From: Tectiglobus sp965215755
GTDB taxonomy: Bacteria; Pseudomonadota; Alphaproteobacteria; Rhizobiales; Hyphomicrobiaceae
DNA: 64,000 bases
NCBI GenBank assembly: GCA_965215755.1
Contig: OZ244119.1
Coordinates: 2,418,001 to 2,482,000 of the forward strand
Direction of reading: 5' to 3'
The notes below the pieces were generated by a model. The model ran no database searches, was not told the DNA's origin, and was given only the letters and a program-made list of their open reading frames with translations. The first letter of the stretch is position 1; the number at the start of each line of letters is the position of its first letter. Shown one piece after another: positions 18,126-27,780 of the stretch. The position numbers and the translations under genes were made by a program.

Positions 18126-19079
18126 TCATTTGCCCCCGCTCAAAAGGTCTTTCATGTAGTCGAACTTCCGGCGGATCAATTGGGATTTTAGCATGGAGTT
18201 GAGATCCAGAAGTTTCGCATTCCCTGCCCGCAATTCAAGCCTGAGATCCTTCTGCTGCGATAGCACATAATAGGTCAGAGTTTCAGCGAAATCCTCGGAT
18301 GGGTGGCGCGAGGCATAGAGACTCACAAATCCACCACTCTGCAGATCCTTATAGACCGTGCGGATATCGGACAACGGAATCTTGTCACCCTCGCAACGAT
18401 AGAAGCACGGCACTGTCCAGCTCGGCGGCAAATGTGCGCTCTTGATGTACCGTTTGTGAATGCGCCAGCTGATCTCTGCGAACTTGCTCTTTCGAAAGCG
18501 TGACAAGCCGTGTTCTAGATCGATGCGGTGGGCGAGCTCATGAACGATGATAAAGAAGGCCGAGGAAATCGGTTTGCCTGGCGCATCCACGATGATCCGT
18601 GGCAGCTCAATCGAGCGACCTGTTGTAATGTGCTTGGCTATGTCATCGAGCCGGAACGGCAATTGCTCTTTCCAGGTTGCCCATTGTGACAACGTCCTCT
18701 GGTCTTCGAACATGCGCTGATGAATGCCGATAGTGTTGGTTTTGGGATGGGCATAGCCCGAGGCCCAGAATGACCGCTCAATGAAGATGCGCTCCAGCCC
18801 GCACATGCGTTGCTGGAGCGGCCGCGGAAGCCGCGCATAAGTATCGAGAATCGTAGCGGCGTAGTCTTCCCGACCCGGCAGACATCGTCGCTGCAGGACG
18901 TCACTTCGCCGAAGAAGGCGGCGCATCGGACTGACAACGCAGATTGAGGCCACGATGCGCTGTGGGCAGTAAGAAGCGTTTTCATCGTGACCTATTGATG
19001 CGCTGGCCGTCAGCGCAGTCCACATCGGAATGAGCGTGAAGGCTGTCAGCCACAATGGATGTCGGGCGCGTGTGAGCAT
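18126..19079 (-). CDS. Exported HELAH-motif protein, candidate zinc metallopeptidase
   Basis: I do not recognise a named family for this 317-residue protein. It has an N-terminal hydrophobic signal-like stretch (LTAFTLIPMWTALTASA) and a zincin motif IIVHELAHRIDLEH (His180, Glu181, His184). A downstream SEDFAETLTYYV (Glu262/Glu266) is placed as a gluzincin-type third ligand would be. Several Cys residues (positions 38, 47, 66, 93, 225 and 229) could form disulfides after export. The region between the two motifs is basic. Its start is an ATG at 19077-19079. The DUF1906 gene is 134 bases upstream on the same strand, so two exported proteins are next to each other. Peptidase activity is inferred from the motif only. 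Confidence 0.75.
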   Translation of the reverse strand: MLTRARHPLWLTAFTLIPMWTALTASASIGHDENASYCPQRIVASICVVSPMRRLLRRSDVLQRRCLPGREDYAATILDTYARLPRPLQQRMCGLERIFIERSFWASGYAHPKTNTIGIHQRMFEDQRTLSQWATWKEQLPFRLDDIAKHITTGRSIELPRIIVDAPGKPISSAFFIIVHELAHRIDLEHGLSRFRKSKFAEISWRIHKRYIKSAHLPPSWTVPCFYRCEGDKIPLSDIRTVYKDLQSGGFVSLYASRHPSEDFAETLTYYVLSQQKDLRLELRAGNAKLLDLNSMLKSQLIRRKFDYMKDLLSGGK

Positions 19080-19213
19080 AGCTGCTGCATCTGTGATGGC
19101 GCGAGGTCCAGCACCACTTCACGAGAATTGGGCTTGGTTATGATCTCACCAGCCAGAGGCCTCTCACATCTGCGCGATGAGTGGACAATCGGACTGGACC
19201 CAACGTTCCGCAC

Positions 19214-20428
19214 TCAGTCGCAGGTTTGTTCCGCGCGCTCCTTGGCGGCGAAAATCCAATCCGGCTTGTTGTGAAAATTGGCCGTCAGATTCTCTGCCCA
19301 AGTCCAACCATCCATGGCCCCGTCATCGTCGAGGTCAACTTCAATCAAGCGCCTGCGGCGACTCTTTCGGCCAGTCCTCGCCGCATTGGCAAAGTCGATT
19401 TTTGGGGTAAGTGTTGTGCGTTTGCCGCGAACACAGATCTCTTTGCCCATGGTGTCGGTCATCGGTGATGATCGGGTTCGCCGGACAATAGCGTTGCCGT
19501 TGCATGCAAAGCGGCGTGTGTTGAAGATTTGCCGTGTTCGGCGGGCTGGTACGGCATAGGCTCCGGACTTGTTCCAGAATCCGATTGAGCGTTTCGTGAG
19601 TGGATTCTGAACATTGGTGTCTAGCGGCAAGCCCCGCGAGCATTCTGTCTCGCTGATCGGTTCGCCGAACCATTCTTTGTCGACCTGGTTCTGAAACAGA
19701 TGCCACGACTTCGAGCGGTGAAAGGCACTCGTGTTAGCGAAGGCGCGTGAAGCCGATATCCATGAGAATTTGATCAACCCAACCTTGCCCTGGCTGTCTT
19801 TGGCTGAGCGTAGGACTTGGTGCGCCAGGCCACTGCCGTAGGCGCCGACCTGATAGCCACCGGCGGTAACGATGTCTTTGATGACCCTGAAGTAGCGCAC
19901 CATCTTGTCTTTGACGTCGTCGTCCTTGATGCTGAAGTTGAAGTCGACGCCGAAATAGATGGCGGTGCCCCGCGGCTGACGCATGGCCTTGGCCTGTTTT
20001 ACGGCAGCTGCGGCGTCCAGCCTTGCTTCATCTTCGACAGTGCGTGGCGTTTCGGTCCACTCGCAATTGGCGTCACGTAGAATGCGACCCTTCTTGGTTC
20101 GGCCATCAAACTTCTGTGCACTGTTATTGTAGTACTGATAGATCGACAAGATTGCGAACCCGCGCCTCAGGATCTGCGCGACCTCGCTCTTGCGGTCTCC
20201 CCGCCGACCCTGGTCGATCAGCCGTTTGGTATTGAGCCCCAATTCCGGCTGGGCGCAGCGCGAATAATAACGCCCGATGACCTTGACGCCCCTGCGCTTC
20301 AGCTTCTGGAGGTGATCGCGTGTATCAAAGGCGACATCAATGATGGCCGTTCGCGTGTCAGCGAACGCTACCGGATTTACAACCAATGCCGCTAGTAGAA
20401 CCAGGCCGGCGCAGCTTTGTCTGAACAT
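19214..20428 (-). CDS. Exported DUF1906 (glycoside-hydrolase-like) protein
   Basis: A 404-residue protein with a signal peptide (MFRQSCAGLVLLAALVVNPVAFA) followed by a DUF1906 / Rv2525c-like domain, a TIM-barrel related to glycoside hydrolases. Family marks: IIDVAFDTRDHLQKLKRRG, VKVIGRYYSRC, LSIYQYYNN, AIYFGVDFNF and GYQVGAYGSG. The C-terminal ~130 residues (from about 275) are basic and Arg-rich and do not look like the catalytic domain. The longest frame starts at a TTG; the ATG four codons later (20426-20428) with GGGA upstream is preferred. Family members are thought to act on cell-wall glycans, but activity is rarely shown. Same strand as the HELAH and GMC genes. Confidence 0.78.
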   Translation of the reverse strand: MFRQSCAGLVLLAALVVNPVAFADTRTAIIDVAFDTRDHLQKLKRRGVKVIGRYYSRCAQPELGLNTKRLIDQGRRGDRKSEVAQILRRGFAILSIYQYYNNSAQKFDGRTKKGRILRDANCEWTETPRTVEDEARLDAAAAVKQAKAMRQPRGTAIYFGVDFNFSIKDDDVKDKMVRYFRVIKDIVTAGGYQVGAYGSGLAHQVLRSAKDSQGKVGLIKFSWISASRAFANTSAFHRSKSWHLFQNQVDKEWFGEPISETECSRGLPLDTNVQNPLTKRSIGFWNKSGAYAVPARRTRQIFNTRRFACNGNAIVRRTRSSPMTDTMGKEICVRGKRTTLTPKIDFANAARTGRKSRRRRLIEVDLDDDGAMDGWTWAENLTANFHNKPDWIFAAKERAEQTCD

Positions 20429-20504
20429 GCATGTTCCCAATGCGCTTCGCGACGCCTCGGTGAATGAATAAATGACTAAGTGAACGGGTGAGCGCCGCAG
20501 TTAA

Positions 20505-22127
20505 TTATTGCGCATCTTCGAGCACCATGTCAGCTCCCTTTTCGGCAATCATAATGGTTGGGGCATTGGTGTTGCCTGATGCCATCGTCGGCATGATCGA
20601 GGCATCGATGACGCGGAGGCCTTCAAGGCCATGGACCTTCAAACGGTCGTCGACGACAGCCATTGTATCGTGACCCATCTTGCAGGTGCCTACCGGATGG
20701 TAAGCCGTCTGGCATGTCGAACGACAGAATTCGAGAAGGTCATCATCAGTTGAGCAATCGGCGCCCGGATTGAGTTCGGCAACGCGATACTTGTCCATCG
20801 ATGGATGTTCGATGATGCCGCGTCCGATACGCATCCCTTCGACAAGGCTGCGGCGGTCTTCTTCAACTGACAGAAAGTTCGGTCGGATCGCCGGTGCGTC
20901 ATATGGATTATTTGATTGCGCGTGAATTGAGCCGGTTGATTCAGGGCGCAGCTGATAGATCGAAAGAGTCATGCCCGGCTCTTTATCCATTTCAGCGCGT
21001 TTGTTGGCATCGGAATAACTGACTGGCATGAAGAACATCTGGACATCTGGGGATTCGAGTTCAGGGCGGGTCTTGACGAATGCATGCGCCAGGGCAGCTG
21101 GGGCTGTCAGTAATCCGCTGCCCGTGAATGCATAGCGGATAGCTTCAGATGCCAGACGCAGGCCGCGTGTTTTCTCGTTGAAGCTGACGCTGTTGGTCAC
21201 GCGCCAATTCATCCGCGCGCAGATATGGTCTCTATAGTTTTCTCCGACACCTTCTAACTGGTGGTTTACGCCGATACCAATGGACTGGAGATAGTCTGGT
21301 TGGCCGATTCCCGACAGTTCAAGAAGCTGCGGTGACTGCACGCCGCCAGCGGCGAGAATGACCTCTTTGGCGCGAGCTTCAGTTGGCCTGCCGTTTTGAT
21401 CGTAAGATACGCCAACGGCGCGCTTGCCTTCGAGTATGACTTTCTTGGTATGCGCATTGGTCTGAATGTGAAGGTTGGGGCGGCTCTTTGCCGGGTTGAG
21501 GTAGGCGTGGGATGTGCTCCAGCGTCGGCCATTGCGCATCGTGACCTGATAATACCCCATCCCATCCTGGGTACCGTTATTGTAGTCAGGATTGCGTGGG
21601 TGACCGAGGGCCTCGCCCGCATCAATGAAGGCGTCCGCTAATTCGTGAGTGACATACCCGTCGGAGACATTGAGGACACCGCCGGTCGCTCGCGAGTCAT
21701 CCGCCTGGCCCTTACCTGCGCGCTCAAAGTTTTCCATCTTGCGGAAATAGGGAAGAATGGAGTCGTAGGACCAACCGCGGTTGCCGAATTGGGACCAGGT
21801 GTCATAGTCAAGTGGTTGGCCGCGGACGAAGATCATTCCGTTAATTGAACTCGAACCACCAAGCGCTTTGCCGCGCGGAATAGGGATGGTGCGGCCGTTA
21901 ACATTGTCTTCGGGCTGCGTTTCGAACATCCAATTGAACTTTGGATTGGTCATCAGTTTGGTAAAGCCAACCGGAAGGCTCACCCAAAAATTCTTGTCGC
22001 TACCACCTGCTTCGAGCAGCAGGACTTTGTGCCGACCACTGGCAGTCAAGCGGTTGGCGAGCACGCATCCGGCTGAACCCGCGCCGACGATGATATAATC
22101 ATACTGATTTGCTGTATCGTCCGACAT
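20505..22127 (-). CDS. GMC-family FAD oxidoreductase (choline dehydrogenase-like)
   Basis: A 540-residue glucose-methanol-choline oxidoreductase. FAD binding: DYIIVGAGSAGCVLANRL with VLLLEAGGSD at the N-terminus. The first GMC signature is PRGKALGGSSSINGMIFVRG near residue 90; the second lies around GVQSPQLLELSGIG near residue 270. The C-terminal catalytic part has YHPVGTCKMG (active-site His) and SGNTNAPTIMIAEKGAD. The length is normal for alcohol or choline dehydrogenases of the class. No betaine aldehyde dehydrogenase or transporter is beside it, so I would not call it BetA. The substrate is an unknown alcohol. Preceded by the HugZ-like gene on the same strand (128-base gap). Confidence 0.92.
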   Translation of the reverse strand: MSDDTANQYDYIIVGAGSAGCVLANRLTASGRHKVLLLEAGGSDKNFWVSLPVGFTKLMTNPKFNWMFETQPEDNVNGRTIPIPRGKALGGSSSINGMIFVRGQPLDYDTWSQFGNRGWSYDSILPYFRKMENFERAGKGQADDSRATGGVLNVSDGYVTHELADAFIDAGEALGHPRNPDYNNGTQDGMGYYQVTMRNGRRWSTSHAYLNPAKSRPNLHIQTNAHTKKVILEGKRAVGVSYDQNGRPTEARAKEVILAAGGVQSPQLLELSGIGQPDYLQSIGIGVNHQLEGVGENYRDHICARMNWRVTNSVSFNEKTRGLRLASEAIRYAFTGSGLLTAPAALAHAFVKTRPELESPDVQMFFMPVSYSDANKRAEMDKEPGMTLSIYQLRPESTGSIHAQSNNPYDAPAIRPNFLSVEEDRRSLVEGMRIGRGIIEHPSMDKYRVAELNPGADCSTDDDLLEFCRSTCQTAYHPVGTCKMGHDTMAVVDDRLKVHGLEGLRVIDASIMPTMASGNTNAPTIMIAEKGADMVLEDAQ

Positions 22128-22255
22128 GGAAGAGTTCCTGGAGCTGTTGCGTTGCTATCTGGCGAGTGGGGTGATGCATGCAGCTTATCGTGGGTTCGGA
22201 GAATGCCAAGTGGCACTTCCAGCTCATCGAAAGGATGATTGCGCGATCAATGGGT

Positions 22256-23023
22256 TCAGTCGTTTGATGCGATCTGCCGGGCCTTCTTCGTCATATCGAC
22301 TATTACCGTGCGAACCGTCGCTGCATCCACGATGGGCTGGTCAAACCAGGCGCGGACAAACCGTCCGTCACAGGATAGGTCGAGACCTTCTGCATCCAAT
22401 CCCGTCATACGCCAGTCTTTGCCATCTGCCTGGGCGTCAGCCAGATGCCGTCCAATCAGCTCAACGGCTTCGATATGATCGCTATTCATATGCGCGATGA
22501 CGTCTTCCTCCATCGCAGCCAATTGATTGGAAATCTCGTGTTCAGCCAGAATGTCTTCAGCGGCGAGTTCGTAGGCTTTCCCAAATCCGCCATTGAGTGA
22601 TGCTGTCGTTATCTCGATCCTCCAGAAGGCGAAGTCACCGAAGTCAACATAGAGGGCAGATTTGGGATGGCGGGACAGGAAACGGGCGCGGACCAGGGAA
22701 CGGTCATCGTCGTCGTCGATGAGCCTGGCGTTGCCGGAGACCGTGATGCGCGCGTGAGCTGCTGGATCTCCCTTGCCGGGTACGCCAAGTAGAACTGAAC
22801 ATCGCGGATCGACTTCCAGCGCGCCAAAATGAGCCGACAGTTGCGAGATGAGGAAGCAAGGATGGCCGGGCGTGTCTGTTGCAATATTGATCTGACTGGC
22901 CAAGGGGATACCGGTGCCGGGATGCAGGCAGGCAAGCGACCCATAGTGCGATGTTCGGATGAGTATTTTCGCGAGTCGTCGGCTTTCCGGATCCACTTCG
23001 CGCAGGACATCTGACCTGGACAT
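22256..23023 (-). CDS. HugZ-like pyridoxamine-phosphate-oxidase-fold protein with DUF2470 domain
   Basis: A 255-residue protein. The N-terminal split-barrel (about residues 10-150) resembles FMN-binding or heme-binding PNPOx-like proteins: SHYGSLACLHPGTGIPLASQI, CFLISQLSAHFGALEVDPRCSVL and FGDFAFWRIE. The C-terminal DUF2470 domain contains MNSDHIEAVELIG and ends in a VRAWFDQP block. This two-domain layout is that of HugZ-type heme-degrading proteins and of many uncharacterised relatives. The ATG at 23021-23023 is preferred over one six codons upstream because it has AGGGAAAG at correct spacing. It is divergent from the GST gene with a 62-base gap that probably contains both promoters. Confidence 0.8.
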   Translation of the reverse strand: MSRSDVLREVDPESRRLAKILIRTSHYGSLACLHPGTGIPLASQINIATDTPGHPCFLISQLSAHFGALEVDPRCSVLLGVPGKGDPAAHARITVSGNARLIDDDDDRSLVRARFLSRHPKSALYVDFGDFAFWRIEITTASLNGGFGKAYELAAEDILAEHEISNQLAAMEEDVIAHMNSDHIEAVELIGRHLADAQADGKDWRMTGLDAEGLDLSCDGRFVRAWFDQPIVDAATVRTVIVDMTKKARQIASND

Positions 23024-23085
23024 TTTCTGCTTTCCCTGCATTAACGAGGAGCTTTTCCATTACCACTGAAGGTACATTCACCGCC

Positions 23086-23754
23086 ATGCTAAAGATCTGG
23101 GGACGACCCAATTCGATTTGCACGCAGCGCGTACTCTGGGCGTGTGCAGAGGCCGCCGTGGCCTATGAGCTTGAGCTCGCAAGTGCAACGATGGGACCAG
23201 ATGGTCATGTCTCACAGGGCGGCCAGCCGTACGGTCATGTTAATACAGATGCATATCGGGCAATGAACCCGAACGGCACAGTACCGACGTTGGAAGATGG
23301 CGATGTCGTACTCTGGGATTCGGTAGCGATCGTCGTCTACATCGCCCAAAAGTTTGGTCCTGAGATGTTCGCAGTGAGTTCTCCGGAGAAGCTGGCGCAG
23401 TCCGTACAGTGGATGGTGTGGACCAACGAACATATGGAACCTTTGCTGCATACACTCGTGATGGAGGTGGTTCGATTGGTAGAGGAGCAGCGGTCAGCGG
23501 CTGCACTTGAGAAAGCTCGTTTGGCGGCAATCGCCAAGTTGCAGATTATTGATCAGCAGCTGGCCCGGCGGCGCTATCTGGGAGGCGATGAGTTCTCGAT
23601 TGCGGATATTCCAGCCGGTGCAACGGTCTATCGTTGGTCCTTGTTTGATTTAGACCAGCCGTATTTGCAGAATGTCGCTGACTGGCAAAAACGTTTGCAG
23701 GACAGGGATGCGTTTCAGGAGATTGTCGCGCCCCGCGAATACCATCTCGCATAA
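23086..23754 (+). CDS. Glutathione S-transferase family protein
   Basis: A 222-residue cytosolic GST-fold protein. The N-terminal thioredoxin-like domain opens LKIWGRPNSICTQRVLWACAE (Ser10/Cys12 lie where catalytic Ser or Cys is found) and includes NPNGTVPTLEDGDVVLWDSVAIVVYIA, the glutathione-binding block. The helical C-terminal domain has the N-capping region GDEFSIADIPAGATVYRW, with Asp at the usual place. The specific reaction is not predictable. It precedes the PLP ammonia-lyase gene by 47 bases on the same strand. Confidence 0.9.
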   Translation: MLKIWGRPNSICTQRVLWACAEAAVAYELELASATMGPDGHVSQGGQPYGHVNTDAYRAMNPNGTVPTLEDGDVVLWDSVAIVVYIAQKFGPEMFAVSSPEKLAQSVQWMVWTNEHMEPLLHTLVMEVVRLVEEQRSAAALEKARLAAIAKLQIIDQQLARRRYLGGDEFSIADIPAGATVYRWSLFDLDQPYLQNVADWQKRLQDRDAFQEIVAPREYHLA

Positions 23755-23801
23755 CTTGCTTGATCGACCTGCCTGCGAATTCTGATCGAAGGAAAGCAGC
23801 C

Positions 23802-24788
23802 ATGATCGACGCATTCTCACGACAGGCTTTGGAGCGAACAGCAGATTTCGTGCATTCGATCATGCCGTCGACGCCGCAGTATGCGTGGCCGCTTCTGCAG
23901 GAGCGGTTTGGTGCCGAAATCTGGGTTAAGCATGAGAATCATACGCCAACCGGCGCGTTTAAGGTGCGCGGTGGGCTTGTCTATATGAACGAGCTGAAAT
24001 CTCGGCAGCCAAAAGTGAATGGTGTCATCTCGGCGACTCGCGGGAATCACGGGCAGTCGATTGCCCTGGCAGCGACCCATCTTGGTCTCAGATCCGTGAT
24101 CTACGCACCGCATGGAAATTCAGTGGAGAAGAATGCTGCGATGCGCGCGTTCGGTGCGGAGCTCGTCACGCATGGCAAGGATTTCGATGAAGCGAAGGAT
24201 GCATGTGCTGCTGCTGCCGAGGCGGAGGGGTTGCATTTTGTGCCGTCGTTTCATGAGGACTTGGTTCGTGGTGTGAGCACATATGCGTTTGAGTTGTTCA
24301 ATGCTGTGCCAGATCTTGACGTTGTTTATGCCCCGGTCGGCATGGGATCGGGTATCTGCGGGATCATTATGGCCCGGAATGCCCTTGGTCTGAAGACTGA
24401 GATTGTGGGCGTTGTTGCGGAGAATGCACCCACAATCGCGCTCTCGTTTGACCAGCGCAGACTCGTGCCGACGAATAGCGCTGACACGTTTGCTGACGGG
24501 ATGGCGTGTCGCGATCCGAACCCTGAGGCCCTTTCGGTCATCTGGGATGGGGTGGAGCGCATCGTGACACTGACGGAAGATGAAATTGCAGACGCAATTC
24601 GTTTGTATTATGCGGCGACACACAATGTGGCCGAAGGTGCGGGAGCGGCGCCGCTGGCGGCGGTGGCTAAGGAGGTTAAGAGCCTCAGAGGTCGGAAAGT
24701 CGGTGTCATACTCTCTGGGGGCAACATCGATTCGGACCTATTTGCATCGATTTTGAACAGTGGTCAGATGACCGAAAATCAACATTGA
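23802..24788 (+). CDS. Threonine dehydratase-like PLP enzyme
   Basis: A 328-residue fold-type II PLP-dependent ammonia-lyase. The PLP lysine is Lys54 in PTGAFKVRGG. The substrate loop is ATRGNHGQSIA; the PLP phosphate loop is probably PVGMGSGICG near residue 185; the terminal ILSGGNIDSD is the usual serine/threonine dehydratase ending. There is no C-terminal ACT domain, so it is a catabolic-size enzyme. An ATG at 23802 preceded by AAGGAAAG is chosen over an upstream TTG. Substrates could be threonine, serine or hydroxyaspartate. A T8 tract follows the stop (24803-24812 region) but without a clear stem. Confidence 0.88.
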   Translation: MIDAFSRQALERTADFVHSIMPSTPQYAWPLLQERFGAEIWVKHENHTPTGAFKVRGGLVYMNELKSRQPKVNGVISATRGNHGQSIALAATHLGLRSVIYAPHGNSVEKNAAMRAFGAELVTHGKDFDEAKDACAAAAEAEGLHFVPSFHEDLVRGVSTYAFELFNAVPDLDVVYAPVGMGSGICGIIMARNALGLKTEIVGVVAENAPTIALSFDQRRLVPTNSADTFADGMACRDPNPEALSVIWDGVERIVTLTEDEIADAIRLYYAATHNVAEGAGAAPLAAVAKEVKSLRGRKVGVILSGGNIDSDLFASILNSGQMTENQH

Positions 24789-24962
24789 TGTGGAATTCGG
24801 CGTTTTTTTTGCGAATCGAGCATATTTGCGTCAACTAAGACGTTGGATAGCAGTGCGAATGAGGTAGTCTGGTTTCTCATCCGTCGTCGCCAAAATGCCG
24901 TAGTATCTGGTAAGTTACATCCTGCAATTGCAACCGAGACACGGGGCGTGAAAGAGGATTCG

Positions 24963-26807
24963 ATGCAAACAGCCCGCTGGCAGAGAATGGGAACGCTTCC
25001 CGTTGTTTTCGGCCTCGCCCTTGTTGCTACGGTTCATGTGGCGACCGCGAAGGGTGGGCAGGCAATAGCGAAGCCCGCACAGGCAACGCTGCCGTTGCAG
25101 CTTAAGACCGAGCTCGGCAGCTACTTGGCAGGCCGTGTTGCGCGCAGCCGCAATGACACCGAATATGCCGTTAGGTTCTACCGCAAGGCAATGTTGCGGT
25201 CGCCCGACGATCCCAGAGTTATCCAGAGTGCCTTTCTGATGGAAGCGACTGAGGGAAATCTGGATCGCGCAGTTGCGCTGGCCAAGCGCATGGTGAAATT
25301 CCAAAGAGGGCATCGACTGGCTCGTCTATGGCTCGGGATCGACGCATTTCGGAAAAAGCAGTTTAATGATGCGGATAAGCATTTCAAACTTGCCTACTCA
25401 GGCCCTGTCGGCGAGCTGACCTCATCCTTGTCACAGGCCTGGGTTGCGCTCGCAAAGGGAAAAAAGAAAGACGCCTACGCGCTTCTGAGAAGTTCCAAGC
25501 AGGCTGATTGGTCGGACTTCTATCTTAGGTATCATCGCGCCTTGATGGCTGATGTGATTGGCGATCAGAAGACGGCGCGCAGCAACTACCAGCGGATTTT
25601 CAGCGTTGATGCGCGGACGCCGCGTACGACTGCTGCCTATATTCGCCACGCAGTGCGATACGGACAGTACCGTTTGGCTGGACAGACGGCGCGCGCACAC
25701 ATCCGTAAGAGCTCGTCGAATGGGCACGAGACGATCGTTGATCTGTTTAAGAGGATCAAGGCTGGAGAAGGGCTCGGCCTGCTGGTTGCTACTCCGGAAG
25801 AGGGGCTTGCCGAAGTCTTCTATGGCCTGGGTGAGGCGCTGACGAGCGAAGGTGGTGTGAGCCTCGGGACTGTCTATTTGCAGATGGCGCTGGCCTTAAA
25901 ACCGGAATTCCCTTTTGCTCTCGCGGCATTGGCGAATGTCTACGAGTCAACCAAACGATATCAGCGCGCTATCGACACCTATGGCCGTATTCCCGGCGGG
26001 ACACCACTGCAGGTTTCTATTGATATTCGCAAGGCCGTCAACTTGAACTCCATGGACCGTGTGGATGATGCCAAGGTTGTTCTCGACCGACTTGCCGAAG
26101 CACGACCTAAGGATATCCGGCCACTCGAAGCAGTTGGCAATATCCTTCGGAGCCGCAAGCGTTATCAGGAAGCGATCGAATATTACACGCGGATCCTGGC
26201 ATTGCTGCCTGAGGAACGTAAGGAGCATTGGACATTCTGGTACGCACGCGGCACGAGCTACGAGCGGATCAAGGATTGGCCAAGCGCAGAGCAAGACCTT
26301 CTCAAAGCGATGGAGCTGGACCCTGACCAGGCTCTAATCCTGAATTATCTTGGCTATTCTTGGGTTGACCAGAAAGTTAATTTGCAAAGGGGGCTTCGGC
26401 TGATCGAAAAGGCCGTGTCGCTTAAGCCGGATGACGGCTATATCGTGGACAGTCTGGGTTGGGCGCATTACCGCCTTGGGAACTTCGAGAAAGCCGTCAA
26501 GTATCTGGAACGCGCTGTCGAGTTGCGGCCCGAGGATCCTGTCCTCAATGACCATCTGGGTGATGGCTTGTGGCAAGTGGGCCGCGAACGAGAAGCCCGT
26601 TTTCAGTGGGAACTGGCGCTGACCCTGAAGCCCGAAGAAAAGGACGCTAAGAAGATCCGCAGCAAACTGGCTTCCGGATTGCCACGCGCCCAGAAGCGGG
26701 CAGCCAATCGACCCTCACGTGCCGGCCGAAAAAGCCAGAATCTGGGAAAACGCGTTGAAACGCGCGTGCGGCCGGGCAATGCCGCACCGGCTGTTCGCCA
26801 GCGTTAG
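24963..26807 (+). CDS. Exported tetratricopeptide-repeat protein
   Basis: A 614-residue protein with an N-terminal signal or anchor (VVFGLALVATVHVATA) and repeated TPR units over most of its length, clearest between about residues 330 and 570 (NYLGYSWVDQKVNLQRGLRL, DSLGWAHYRLGNFEKAVKYL). The C-terminal 50 residues are basic and disordered. I chose the ATG at 24963 with GAGGA upstream rather than a TTG 40 codons earlier. The gene sits immediately before ispE, an arrangement known in several alphaproteobacteria. A scaffold role in the periplasm is likely; no specific partner can be named. Confidence 0.87.
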   Translation: MQTARWQRMGTLPVVFGLALVATVHVATAKGGQAIAKPAQATLPLQLKTELGSYLAGRVARSRNDTEYAVRFYRKAMLRSPDDPRVIQSAFLMEATEGNLDRAVALAKRMVKFQRGHRLARLWLGIDAFRKKQFNDADKHFKLAYSGPVGELTSSLSQAWVALAKGKKKDAYALLRSSKQADWSDFYLRYHRALMADVIGDQKTARSNYQRIFSVDARTPRTTAAYIRHAVRYGQYRLAGQTARAHIRKSSSNGHETIVDLFKRIKAGEGLGLLVATPEEGLAEVFYGLGEALTSEGGVSLGTVYLQMALALKPEFPFALAALANVYESTKRYQRAIDTYGRIPGGTPLQVSIDIRKAVNLNSMDRVDDAKVVLDRLAEARPKDIRPLEAVGNILRSRKRYQEAIEYYTRILALLPEERKEHWTFWYARGTSYERIKDWPSAEQDLLKAMELDPDQALILNYLGYSWVDQKVNLQRGLRLIEKAVSLKPDDGYIVDSLGWAHYRLGNFEKAVKYLERAVELRPEDPVLNDHLGDGLWQVGREREARFQWELALTLKPEEKDAKKIRSKLASGLPRAQKRAANRPSRAGRKSQNLGKRVETRVRPGNAAPAVRQR

Positions 26808-26876
26808 TGGTTAGTGGTGACCGTGCGCACTTCGCGCGGTCCTTGCTAGTGAAAATGTTTCGTGGATGTTGGAGTA

Positions 26877-27770
26877 ATGGCTGTGCGCGTTCAGGAACGA
26901 GCTCATGCCAAGATCAATCTCAATCTCATCATCCACGGTCGACGATCCGATGGCTATCATGGACTGAGTAGCCTCGTCGCCTTTGCCGCTGATGTTTTCG
27001 ATGTCGTCACTCTGACCGTCGCCGAAGAGTTTGCACTCGACGTCGGGGGTGCGTTCGGCGGTCAACTCGACGGTCATGGTAACCTCATCGAGACTGCTCA
27101 TCGCCTGGCCCAAAAAAAACTTTCAAATCTGCGGACCGGGCACTTTCATCTTGAAAAATCTATTCCGATCGCGAGCGGCGTTGGTGGCGGTTCTGCTGAT
27201 GCAGCAGCGGCATTGCGTGCACTGTCGATCGCCAATGATCTCGATGAAGATCACCAGACTTTGCATGACCTCGCGCCGCAAATCGGAGCTGACGTTCCCG
27301 TATGCCTTTCAGGTGGTGGCGCGCGCGCTGCCTTCATGCAAGGTATCGGCGAGAAGGTTTTTCGTCCCTGTGATCGGGCTTACTGGCCGGAAGGCGGCTT
27401 GCATGCCGTCTTAGTCAACCCTGGGATTGAAGTCTCTACAGCGGGCGTATTCAAACAGCTTCAAGCCCCGGCAATTTCTGATTTCGAGGACATACGACCA
27501 CCAGAGCCGTTCGCCGACAGTGCCGCCGTCCTCTCTTATTTGATGGCGACGACAAACGACATGCAGCCAGCTGCTGTCGCGTTGGCGCCGGAAATTGATG
27601 AGGTGCTGCAGAAGATCGATCGTCTTCCGCAATGCCGGCTGGCGCGGATGTCCGGATCAGGTGCGACCTGCTTCGGCCTGTTCGACTCCAGGGATGATGC
27701 GAGTCAAGCTGCTGAAAAACTACGAGCTGCGCGTGAGGATTGGTGGATAGAACCGACGCGCCTTACCTGA
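26877..27770 (+). CDS. ispE: 4-diphosphocytidyl-2-C-methyl-D-erythritol kinase
   Basis: GHMP-family kinase of the MEP isoprenoid pathway. The N-terminus has AHAKINLNLIIHGRRSDGYH; the ATP-binding motif is PIASGVGGGSADAAAALRAL; the third GHMP block is RMSGSGATCFGLFD. About 297 residues, normal for IspE. Start uncertain: the ATG at 26877 has GGAG only two bases upstream, while a GTG two codons later (26883) has the same GGAG at eight bases, so translation may begin there. It converges tail-to-tail with the polyprenyl diphosphate synthase gene (10 bases between stops), another isoprenoid gene. Confidence 0.95.
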   Translation: MAVRVQERAHAKINLNLIIHGRRSDGYHGLSSLVAFAADVFDVVTLTVAEEFALDVGGAFGGQLDGHGNLIETAHRLAQKKLSNLRTGHFHLEKSIPIASGVGGGSADAAAALRALSIANDLDEDHQTLHDLAPQIGADVPVCLSGGGARAAFMQGIGEKVFRPCDRAYWPEGGLHAVLVNPGIEVSTAGVFKQLQAPAISDFEDIRPPEPFADSAAVLSYLMATTNDMQPAAVALAPEIDEVLQKIDRLPQCRLARMSGSGATCFGLFDSRDDASQAAEKLRAAREDWWIEPTRLT

Positions 27771-27780
27771 CCCTGCGAAG

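Noticed and set aside
20505..22127. Calling the GMC oxidoreductase betA
   Set aside because: No betaine aldehyde dehydrogenase, BetI or choline transporter is nearby.
24803..24812. A run of eight T after the PLP ammonia-lyase gene as terminator
   Set aside because: No convincing stem directly precedes the T-run.
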